From: Bacillus sp. MM2020_1
GTDB taxonomy: Bacteria > Bacillota > Bacilli > Bacillales > Cytobacillaceae
DNA: 64,000 nucleotides
Direction of reading: 5' to 3'
NCBI GenBank assembly: GCA_011250595.1
Contig: JAANMP010000011.1
Coordinates: forward strand, 1 to 64,000
The notes below the pieces were generated by a model. That model was not told the origin of the DNA, searched no databases, and worked only from the letters and a program-made list of their open reading frames with translations. The position numbers and the translations under genes were made by a program. This document shows positions 42,778-50,649 of the stretch, in pieces. Numbering within the stretch: the first letter of the stretch is position 1; each line of letters starts with the position of its first letter.

Positions 42778-42799
42778 TTTTGAGAGTTTTTGTTATAAT
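42771..42799 (+). promoter_or_regulatory. Candidate sigma-A promoter of the orphan Fo operon
   Basis: GTTACA, 17 bases, TATAAT; consensus -10, moderate -35, about 65 bases upstream of the subunit a start. Confidence 0.6.
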
Positions 42800-42850
42800 A
42801 AACATGACATATTTCCTATACTTAAGGTCGTGATTTCTCTCTTTTCCTAA

Positions 42851-43588
<738 letters not shown>

Positions 43589-43612
43589 TAGTATTGAAGG
43601 AGTTGAGTTGTT

Positions 43613-44008
43613 TTGGGTGATCTTACTTTATTTGGTCTGCCAATTTCATTGGGGACGATGATTTACCAAGCAAGTATTTTTACTATTTTAGTATTAATTT
43701 TAAAGAAGCTTGTGTTTAAAAAACTAGTAAATATTTTAGATACACGAAAACAACACATCGAAAATCAGTTACAATTAACAGAAAAATATAAACTTGATGC
43801 AGCCAAGAACCTTGACAAAAGTGAGGACACCCTCAAGCAAGCAAGACATGAGGCAAGAGAAATATTAAAACATAGTGAAAACGAAGCAACATTAATAATT
43901 AATGATGCTAGAGAAAAGGCCAAACAAATTTTAAAAGACGCAAATGAAGAAGCTCATCATACACGTACCCGGTTCATTACAAAGGCAGACCAAATTAAGG
44001 GGGCCTAA
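43613..44008 (+). CDS. Orphan, C-terminally short Fo subunit b homologue
   Basis: A 131-residue protein with one N-terminal helix (about 12-34, TMIYQASIFTILVLILKKLV), FKKLVNILDTRKQHIENQL (the FxPL..I..R type b-subunit junction) and a long charged coiled coil. True Bacillus subunit b is about 170 residues, so roughly the last 40, which contact delta and F1, are missing. The start is TTG at 43613, about eleven bases after GAAGGAG. The gap to subunit a is 24 bases, leaving no room for a c subunit. The next gene begins four bases after its stop. Confidence 0.8.
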   Translation: MGDLTLFGLPISLGTMIYQASIFTILVLILKKLVFKKLVNILDTRKQHIENQLQLTEKYKLDAAKNLDKSEDTLKQARHEAREILKHSENEATLIINDAREKAKQILKDANEEAHHTRTRFITKADQIKGA

Positions 44009-44012
44009 AACC

Positions 44013-44987
44013 ATGAAACATAAGTTTACAATATCCTTGAACAAAGTAACTGAGAACTTAGAATTAGGATTTGAAGAAAAATGGATTTATGCTCATTATA
44101 AAAAAGGAGCAATTGAAAAAACTGCATGCCTATTAAAAAATGATAACAAATCAGAGGAAGAGTATCTTGATGCCTTTTTTGAAGATAATCAGGTGTCCGA
44201 AGAAATGAAAATAGAGGTTAAGAATTTTTTTAAAAGTGGAATAAGTCACAAAGATGAACATTGGAATGAATTCACCAATTTCCTTATTAAAACGCTCTCA
44301 TTAAATATGGTCTTCGGAATTACAATAGCACTATGTGTTTTTGGTGGTTACAGGCTGGGTGCATTATTAGATAATCGCTATGGTATTTATCCTACTTTTA
44401 CATTAATAGGAATATTTTTTGGAATTGGTATTGGCGCAATAACTGTTTATTCAATGGTTCAAAAGTACTTTAAAACATCTATACAAAAAGGAAAAGGTGT
44501 AAAAAAATCTTTAAATAAAGAACAGGAAAATGACAAGAGTTACCCTATTATTGATGTTACGGTGGATGAAGTTCGTAAGGCGATAAGAACGTTTTCCGAT
44601 AATTTACCAAAAGGTGTTTACCGGACGATTCTTGTCCAAGATGATAATTCTATTGACTTTAATCAACTTGCTCCACATCTTGGTGGGATTCCATCCAAAA
44701 AGTTCTATATGTCTAAAGAAACGTACGATCTATTTGAGGAAAATGAAAAACAAATACCCTTAGAAATGGATATCGTGCAGAAAGCAGTTGATTTGTTTGT
44801 AAAAGAGCATAAGGAATTTCCTATGTTAAAATTCGACCCACTTCACAAGGTGAATTATTTTCAGTTAAAGCAAGAGCATTATCTTAAAGAAGAACCTAAA
44901 ATACAATTTTATATTACCGACCTTGATGGATTAATTACACATATAAAACCTCGGAAGAAAAAAATGGGAAACACCTCTCACAGCTGA
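44013..44987 (+). CDS. AtpZ-like membrane domain fused to DUF3939-like domain
   Basis: A 324-residue protein in three parts. Residues 1-85 are a charged soluble region (LNKVTENLELGFEEKWIYAH). Residues 86-145 form two helices (LSLNMVFGITIALCVFGGYR, FTLIGIFFGIGIGAITVYSM) with the layout of AtpZ/AtpI, helper proteins of Fo assembly and Mg2+ supply. Residues 175-315 (YPIIDVTVDEVRKAIRTFSD, GGIPSKKFYMSKETYDLFEE, EEPKIQFYITDLDGLITHIK) match my memory of DUF3939, a Bacillus-specific domain of unknown role. The ATG at 44013 follows AAGGGGGC. I know of no described protein with this fusion. It closes the three-gene unit. Confidence 0.75.
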   Translation: MKHKFTISLNKVTENLELGFEEKWIYAHYKKGAIEKTACLLKNDNKSEEEYLDAFFEDNQVSEEMKIEVKNFFKSGISHKDEHWNEFTNFLIKTLSLNMVFGITIALCVFGGYRLGALLDNRYGIYPTFTLIGIFFGIGIGAITVYSMVQKYFKTSIQKGKGVKKSLNKEQENDKSYPIIDVTVDEVRKAIRTFSDNLPKGVYRTILVQDDNSIDFNQLAPHLGGIPSKKFYMSKETYDLFEENEKQIPLEMDIVQKAVDLFVKEHKEFPMLKFDPLHKVNYFQLKQEHYLKEEPKIQFYITDLDGLITHIKPRKKKMGNTSHS

Positions 44988-44998
44988 GAGGTGTTTTA
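44970..44998 (+). terminator. Terminator of the orphan Fo operon
   Basis: AACACCTCTCA / TGAGAGGTGTT stem followed by TTAAC. It begins inside the last codons of the operon. Also usable by the convergent kimA-like gene. Confidence 0.75.
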
Positions 44999-45010
44999 AC
45001 ATATTAAATT

Positions 45011-46912
45011 CTATTTCCTTAAATGGAATGGGACTGTGGTTACCGCAATATCCTTATGGCGTATGAACCAAACCCGTAGCATTAATGCGCTATGGTTATG
45101 TAATAGATGATGCCACCATTTAATCGGGATGAATTGGGGTATTAATATATGAATCAATTTTTCTTCATGTTTTTCTTCAACCACTTTTATTAATCTTGAT
45201 AAAGGTTCAAGGAGGGACCGGTATTTACTTTTAAGGCAAATCAGCCTACATGGACTCCCCCATTCCATCCACCTGTGCTCCATTGTTTTTATCGCCTCAT
45301 CGTCGAATCCTACATAGACTGCAATGACATCTGAATTTAGACTTTTTGCAAATGACAAGGTATTGTTTACTACTTTGTGTACTCCTGATATAAGAACAAT
45401 CGATAATACATTCTTGGTTATTGGAATGGTTTCCGGATTAAGCTTTAGCTCATATGCTATTTCCTCATAATGTCGATGGATTGCTAATGAAAAGAAAATA
45501 AAAACTGGTAATACCATTAAAACAATCCAAGCTCCCCCCATAAACTTCGTCACCGCAAAAATCATCGCAACCACAGTGGTAATGACTGCACCAACTATGT
45601 TTACAGAGAGCTTCAAATGCCAGTGATTCCCCTTTACCTTCAGCCATCTTCTTATCAAACCAAATTGTGCGATGGTAAACGATAGGAATACTCCAATTGC
45701 ATATAATGGAATGAGAGCATTTGTATGGGCATTGAAACTAATAATCAGTAAACAAGCAAATGAGGCTAAAACAATTATTCCATTTGAGTACCCTAGACGA
45801 TCCCCTCTATTTAATAAGCCCCTAGGTAAAAATCCGTCAGCCGCCACAATTGCCGCAAGCTGGGAAAATCCTGTGAAAGTGGAGTTTGCAGCAAGAATTA
45901 ACACAATAAATGTAAACCAAATGATTATCTGATAAATGATTCCATCCCCAAAATAAGTACTTGTTAATTGTGATAACATCGTATTATGTGGATTCACGGA
46001 GATTCCATTAATAAATATATGGAGGGAAAACCCAAGTAAGGTGATTGCAGTAATGACACCCAGGGCTATGTAGGATTTTATCGCATTCTTTTTCTGAGGT
46101 TCACGAAAAACAGGGACAGCATTAGAAATAGTCTCAATACCTGTTAGGGCAGAACATGCTGAGCTGAATGCCTTGAGGGTTAATAGAATGGATAAATCCT
46201 GCGGAAACGTGCCAATCACTGGTGTTGAACCTTTAATAAATCCATATTTAAATTCATCAATAAATCCTGCCATAATAACTACTATCATACAAATCATAAA
46301 ACCGATTGTAGGCCAAGCTAATACTCTTGCAGATTCAGCTACTCCACGTAAATTGATGATAACTAGAAGTGCTACACAAAGAATTGCTAGTACCGTTTCA
46401 TATGGTGCCAAAATATGATAGGCAGAAACTAATGCTTCCATTGCAGCAGAAATAGAAACCGCAACAGTCAAAATATAATCTATTAATAATGAACTCGAGG
46501 CAACTAATGAGATCCAAATCGGTTTGAAATTATCCTTAGCAATCGCATAGGCTCCTCCGCCATTAGGATAGGCCAAGATTCCCATAATATATGATAAAAT
46601 TAATATTCCTAATAAAAAAATAGTAGCCAATGTAATGGGGATAATAAGCCATTTCGCGTCTTGTCCAAGCGAAGCCAGTTCAGTTAATCCTGATTCCGGG
46701 CCGTAAGAAACAGACGAATACAAATCTGCAGATAAAATTGGCAACGCAATAAACCACAGTAACTTTGTATGTTTGCTTTGTAATTCTGCTGTACGCATCG
46801 GACGGCCAATTAAGACTTTTTTTACGTTCTTTAGGTCGTGGATTGCATAACAAATGAAAATTATTGCCACAACACCTAAAACCCATTCGAGTACTTTCAC
46901 CCAATGGACCAT
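45011..46912 (-). CDS. kimA: KimA-like APC potassium transporter
   Basis: A 633-residue membrane protein with about twelve helices and a roughly 140-residue cytosolic C-terminal domain. N-terminal LPILSADLYSSVSYGPES resembles the first-helix K+ site of KimA (YdaO), and YPNGGGAYAIAKDNF is the second conserved loop. KimA is a high-affinity K+/H+ symporter inhibited by cyclic di-AMP. I see no cyclic di-AMP riboswitch in the 233 bases upstream, unlike B. subtilis kimA. It could instead be an APC amino acid permease of the same branch. AAAGGAG precedes the ATG. Confidence 0.65.
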   Translation of the reverse strand: MVHWVKVLEWVLGVVAIIFICYAIHDLKNVKKVLIGRPMRTAELQSKHTKLLWFIALPILSADLYSSVSYGPESGLTELASLGQDAKWLIIPITLATIFLLGILILSYIMGILAYPNGGGAYAIAKDNFKPIWISLVASSSLLIDYILTVAVSISAAMEALVSAYHILAPYETVLAILCVALLVIINLRGVAESARVLAWPTIGFMICMIVVIMAGFIDEFKYGFIKGSTPVIGTFPQDLSILLTLKAFSSACSALTGIETISNAVPVFREPQKKNAIKSYIALGVITAITLLGFSLHIFINGISVNPHNTMLSQLTSTYFGDGIIYQIIIWFTFIVLILAANSTFTGFSQLAAIVAADGFLPRGLLNRGDRLGYSNGIIVLASFACLLIISFNAHTNALIPLYAIGVFLSFTIAQFGLIRRWLKVKGNHWHLKLSVNIVGAVITTVVAMIFAVTKFMGGAWIVLMVLPVFIFFSLAIHRHYEEIAYELKLNPETIPITKNVLSIVLISGVHKVVNNTLSFAKSLNSDVIAVYVGFDDEAIKTMEHRWMEWGSPCRLICLKSKYRSLLEPLSRLIKVVEEKHEEKLIHILIPQFIPIKWWHHLLHNHSALMLRVWFIRHKDIAVTTVPFHLRK

Positions 46913-47145
46913 AAAAAGGACTCCTTTCTATTCCTCCCATACAATTGAAAACTATTTATTTAGAATATTATCTAATAAAATCAACCCACTTCCACTTTAA
47001 CTTTGTGAAACTTTTATGTTATTTTTTTCCTTTTTCACTAAGTATTCAGCAAAAAAGCCATTATTAAGTATTTTTTTTTGCTTTTTTTTCAGCAAAATTG
47101 AGATAATAGCAATAGACAATAATATTCTCTAAAGACGAGGGGTTC

Positions 47146-48405
47146 ATGATGTTAAATCGTAAAAATAAAACACAGCATTTAGCGACTATTTTTCTTGCTG
47201 TGATGGGAATTGGCTTTCTAGCCACTATTCCGATACAGGATACTTTCTGGGGGAGGATCCTGCTCGGAGGATTTGAAGCTGGTCTTGTAGGAGGACTAGC
47301 GGATTGGTTTGCCGTAACAGCTCTATTTCGTCACCCACTAGGTATTCCTATTCCACATACTGCTCTGCTCCCAAAAAATCGAAGCAGAATCATTACTGGA
47401 ATAATCTCAATGTTAGAAAATGATTGGCTCACAAAAGAAAGTATTCATAAAAAAATTGACAACATCAAATTTACTGAAAAACTATTTGAGATAATCTACA
47501 AAGAATTACCTTCACCAGCCGTAGAAAAGAATTTCATCATGATTTCTAAGCACTTGATCACGATCTTTGATTTAAAAAGATTCGCTCCATTGTTAGAAGA
47601 AGAACTAAAATCTAGAATAGATGCTCTAGATAGTAAGAATTATCTCCCTTTGCTGATTGATCAGGTTGCCATTAGAAAATATGATGAAAAAGCCCTTGAT
47701 TACATACTTAAAGAAATTGATGACTGGGCAAGTAAAGAGAGCACAAAGTATAAGTTAGGCGGATTAGCTGTCGATGCGGTGGAAAATATCAAAGCGGATG
47801 GTTTTATGCAATTTGCTTTAAAATCATTTAGCAACCTCGTAAATGAAGAAAAATTGGGTAATATAATCCAAAGCTTAATTTTAAAAGGTGTAGATAGCTA
47901 TCGAGACCCCTTGAACCAGAATAGACAAGGCTTATTGACTCATATCCAAAATAAGCTTCAAGCAATTAAAAGTGATGAAAAGATTCATGATGAAATAAAT
48001 AATTTAAAATCTCAGCTAGTCGAAAAATGGGAGCTGCAAGAGCAAATTTCCGAATTATTAAGCCAGATTCAGCAAAAAGCTTTTGACTTTGTTGAAAAAC
48101 CCTCCTTTTATGAAGATTATCTCCTTCCTTTAATTAAAAAGGGCTTAGAAGGAGTCGAGTCAAATCCAGAGAAAGTGATTCTTATAGAAACTTGGATTAA
48201 GGAACATATTATTAGTTTTATTGATAAAAATCATTCGAAAATAGGATTACTTGTAAAAGAAAATTTAGAAAAACTAGATGATAAAACACTTATCGAAATG
48301 GTTGAAACAAACGTTGGAAAAGACCTGCAATGGATTCGTGTCAATGGGGCTGTGTGCGGCTTTTTAATAGGAATTGTTCTAGTTGGTATTAAAGCCTTTT
48401 TTTAA
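47146..48405 (+). CDS. DUF445 (YjiN-like) membrane-anchored protein
   Basis: A 419-residue protein with two N-terminal hydrophobic segments (HLATIFLAVMGIGFLATIPI; ILLGGFEAGLVGGLADWFAV), the motif ALFRHPLGIPIPHTALLPKN typical of DUF445, a long helical body and a C-terminal membrane helix (GAVCGFLIGIVLVGIKAFF). Length matches YjiN (about 426) better than YheB (377). GAGGGG precedes the ATG pair. Function of the family is unknown; a role in envelope or spore structure has been suggested for YheB. Confidence 0.82.
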   Translation: MMLNRKNKTQHLATIFLAVMGIGFLATIPIQDTFWGRILLGGFEAGLVGGLADWFAVTALFRHPLGIPIPHTALLPKNRSRIITGIISMLENDWLTKESIHKKIDNIKFTEKLFEIIYKELPSPAVEKNFIMISKHLITIFDLKRFAPLLEEELKSRIDALDSKNYLPLLIDQVAIRKYDEKALDYILKEIDDWASKESTKYKLGGLAVDAVENIKADGFMQFALKSFSNLVNEEKLGNIIQSLILKGVDSYRDPLNQNRQGLLTHIQNKLQAIKSDEKIHDEINNLKSQLVEKWELQEQISELLSQIQQKAFDFVEKPSFYEDYLLPLIKKGLEGVESNPEKVILIETWIKEHIISFIDKNHSKIGLLVKENLEKLDDKTLIEMVETNVGKDLQWIRVNGAVCGFLIGIVLVGIKAFF

Positions 48406-48417
48406 ATCTTACTGAAG

Positions 48418-48444
48418 AAGCTACCCTTAGAGGGTAGCTTTTTT
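48418..48444 (+). terminator. Terminator of the DUF445 gene
   Basis: AAGCTACCCT / AGGGTAGCTT stem with a 3-base loop and TTTTTTG. Confidence 0.9.
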
Positions 48445-48553
48445 GAATATGAATTTCTAACTTGTCCTCTTGAACCCAAAGTTATTTTTCACAATTTTCC
48501 CGCATAATTAGTACTGTAGTCATAACTTTTAAAGTAAAAAGGGAGGCTGGAAA

Positions 48554-48919
48554 ATGGGAATAAGGTTGATTAAAATTTCTGTTGTGTATTTTGTTATTGG
48601 GGTTTGCATGGGTATGTATATGTCAATGACGCAAAGTTTCGACTTCAGCCCTGTACATGCCCATATTAATTTATTAGGTTGGCTTACTTTGGCTGTTGCT
48701 GGTCTCATTTATGTTGCTTTTCCAAACGCAGCAGAAACAACACTCGCTAAGGTTCACTTCTGGATTCATAATATTTCTCTACCCATTATGATGATAGGAC
48801 TCGCTTTTTATGTTTCCGGGACGGAAAGTGCCGAGCCCGCGATAGCTACTGGAGGTACATTAATGGTCTTAGGTATCATTGTCTATGCAATTAATATCCT
48901 AAAAAATGTTAAGAGTTAA
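48554..48919 (+). CDS. Small heme-copper-oxidase subunit I-like membrane protein
   Basis: A 121-residue, four-helix protein with FSPVHAHINLLGWLTLAVAG, very like helix II of NorB/CcoN-type subunit I, where the His binds low-spin heme. A second His pair (VHFWIHNISLPIMM) lies on helix III. Full subunit I has twelve helices, so this is a mini-protein, not an enzyme on its own. Similar short proteins are annotated as cytochrome-c oxidase in Bacillus genomes. GGGAGG precedes the ATG. Heme binding is inference. Confidence 0.7.
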   Translation: MGIRLIKISVVYFVIGVCMGMYMSMTQSFDFSPVHAHINLLGWLTLAVAGLIYVAFPNAAETTLAKVHFWIHNISLPIMMIGLAFYVSGTESAEPAIATGGTLMVLGIIVYAINILKNVKS

Positions 48920-48965
48920 ATTGCACTTTTAGTCTTTTAATTTATTCATCAAAACTTGTCCAAAC

Positions 48966-48990
48966 AAAAGACGCCAGTGGCGTCTTTTTA
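48966..48990. terminator. Bidirectional terminator
   Basis: AAAGACGCCA / TGGCGTCTTT stem with very short loop, T run on the plus side, between convergent genes. Confidence 0.85.
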
Positions 48991-48993
48991 TTT

Positions 48994-49803
48994 CTACCGA
49001 TATATTTCTAAGAATTTCTTTCTTAGTTTGGCTTTTTCTTCATCAGTCTTCCTGTAATCGAAATTATAAATAGCCCCTTCCCAATCTCCATACATTGGGT
49101 TTGGAAATAGAATTAACTTTTTACCGAATTCCTCCTGATACTTGTCCACCGCTTGATTTCTTCCCGAGACTGATAAAGCATCAAAACCCCTGAAATCTCC
49201 AAGATTATCTCCAAAAAACAGAAGGATATCATGTGTTCTCGCTACTTGCTTGCGGCGCTCTTCTTTCCCTTTTTCACCAGGCTGCAGTAATAGTACATGA
49301 GCTGCATCTACTTGTGGTGCACCCACTTTCTGCAAATTTCTTATTGTTCTTTCTTTCTGTGATTCATAACGGTTAGAAATATAATAAATTGCCACCCCCA
49401 ATGAATTTGCGTAATGTAAAAATTCAATTGCCCCGGGCAGCGGCTTGGCTTCAGCTCTATTGAACCATTCATCCCATTTAAATGGAAGTCCTTTCCCTGC
49501 TAACACATACCAAGCTTGATGTGGGCTATTATTTAAAATCGTCTCATCGATATCGAGGACAATTGCCGGCTTTAAGCTTTTCTTTTTCCTTTCTTTACTC
49601 AAAATTTGGTCTAATCTCATTCTTCCAATATTATAGCCTTGATAATATAACCCCTTTGCTTCCCCGGCGCTTTGAAACCAAAGGACAGACATCGTATTTT
49701 GCTCAGACAAGTTAGCTGTTGTTTCTGCATTTGGATGAACATTCTGAAAGGATATTGTTAAAAAAATAATCATGATCAGTACAGTAATTCTCCTCGCGAA
49801 CAA
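48994..49803 (-). CDS. Secreted HAD phosphatase, e(P4)/class C acid phosphatase family
   Basis: A 269-residue exported 5'-nucleotidase/acid phosphatase of the lipoprotein e(P4) family. A signal peptide (residues about 1-26) has no lipobox, so it is probably secreted or cleaved by signal peptidase I. Catalytic motif VLDIDETILNNS, then ISNRYESQKERTIRNL, and the acidic GDNLGDFRG motif are intact. Start is TTG at 49803, eight bases after AAGGGGG. Likely role: dephosphorylating nucleotides outside the cell to recover phosphate or nucleosides. Confidence 0.87.
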   Translation of the reverse strand: MFARRITVLIMIIFLTISFQNVHPNAETTANLSEQNTMSVLWFQSAGEAKGLYYQGYNIGRMRLDQILSKERKKKSLKPAIVLDIDETILNNSPHQAWYVLAGKGLPFKWDEWFNRAEAKPLPGAIEFLHYANSLGVAIYYISNRYESQKERTIRNLQKVGAPQVDAAHVLLLQPGEKGKEERRKQVARTHDILLFFGDNLGDFRGFDALSVSGRNQAVDKYQEEFGKKLILFPNPMYGDWEGAIYNFDYRKTDEEKAKLRKKFLEIYR

Positions 49804-49914
49804 AACGCATACCCCCTTAAATTAATAAACTTATTATGTGAAATTAGTAAAGATCTCAAACCATCTTTTGGTTATGTTATTTTTACTTTACTTCTTTTCG
49901 TTGATTCGATATAT

Positions 49915-49938
49915 TTAACTTATCATCCGATAAGTTAA
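49915..49938. promoter_or_regulatory. TetR operator 1
   Basis: TTAACTTATC, four bases, GATAAGTTAA: a perfect 10-bp inverted repeat 22 bases upstream of the tetR-type gene. The same CTTATC-N4-GATAAG core recurs at 50611. Confidence 0.75.
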
Positions 49939-49960
49939 ATAATAGGAAGGATTTTATTCA

Positions 49961-50593
49961 ATGGTAAAGGCAGATAAGCAAATGGAAGCTGCGAGTTACA
50001 AAGAAACATACCAAACAATTATTAAAACGGCTCAGCGCTTGTTTATGGAGTTAGGATATCGGGCAGTATCTACCAGACAAATTGCACAAATTTGCGGTGT
50101 TACACAGCCTGCTATTTATCATCATTTTAAAAACAAACAAACTCTTTATGTAGCTGTTATTCAGCAAACTCTCCATCATACTGAATCAGACCTAAAAGCA
50201 ATCTTAGGCAAATTTTCCACCTTTCAAGAAAGGCTAACTCAAATCGCATTCTATATGATGATTCATTTTGAAATGGATCTGGTACAAATGTTTCATGATA
50301 TATCACATGAATTAAGCCCTGATAACCAACAACTCATTCATCAATGGTGGATTGAAGGTTTTTTTATGCCGATAGTAACTATGATTAATGATGGAATCTT
50401 AAATGAAGAAATTAAAAATCCAGAATCGCTTAATACAAACTCTAACGAGCTAGCTTATTTAATATTAAATGTAATTAAAGCAAATCTACAACCTGAGACT
50501 ACCGCAGCGTTAACCCAAGAGGAACGGAAGATAATGGCTGAGAAAAAAGTCAAATTAATGGTTGCAATTTTTATTAATGGAATAAGAGGATAA
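49961..50593 (+). CDS. TetR/AcrR-family repressor
   Basis: A 210-residue regulator with the N-terminal TetR helix-turn-helix (about 22-65: AQRLFMELGYRAVSTRQIAQ, GVTQPAIYHHFKNKQTLYVA) and an all-helical ligand domain. It sits 56 bases upstream of an MMPL exporter, and both genes are preceded by the same palindromic operator. Expected role: derepress the exporter in response to its substrate, possibly a lipid or toxic hydrophobic compound. Confidence 0.88.
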   Translation: MVKADKQMEAASYKETYQTIIKTAQRLFMELGYRAVSTRQIAQICGVTQPAIYHHFKNKQTLYVAVIQQTLHHTESDLKAILGKFSTFQERLTQIAFYMMIHFEMDLVQMFHDISHELSPDNQQLIHQWWIEGFFMPIVTMINDGILNEEIKNPESLNTNSNELAYLILNVIKANLQPETTAALTQEERKIMAEKKVKLMVAIFINGIRG

Positions 50594-50610
50594 TCTTTTT
50601 TCGTCCACGA

Positions 50611-50626
50611 CTTATCAATTGATAAG
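50611..50626. promoter_or_regulatory. TetR operator 2
   Basis: CTTATCAATTGATAAG, a perfect palindrome with the same half-sites as operator 1, in the gap between the repressor and the MMPL gene, 23 bases before the latter's start. Confidence 0.7.
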
Positions 50627-50649
50627 AAAATTAGATTGGAGTGAACAAC

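Noticed and set aside
43589..43612. Searched for a missing c subunit between a and b, and elsewhere around 42.6-45 kb.
   Set aside because: The gap is only 24 bases and no 70-80 residue two-helix Gly-rich frame with the conserved carboxylate occurs nearby.
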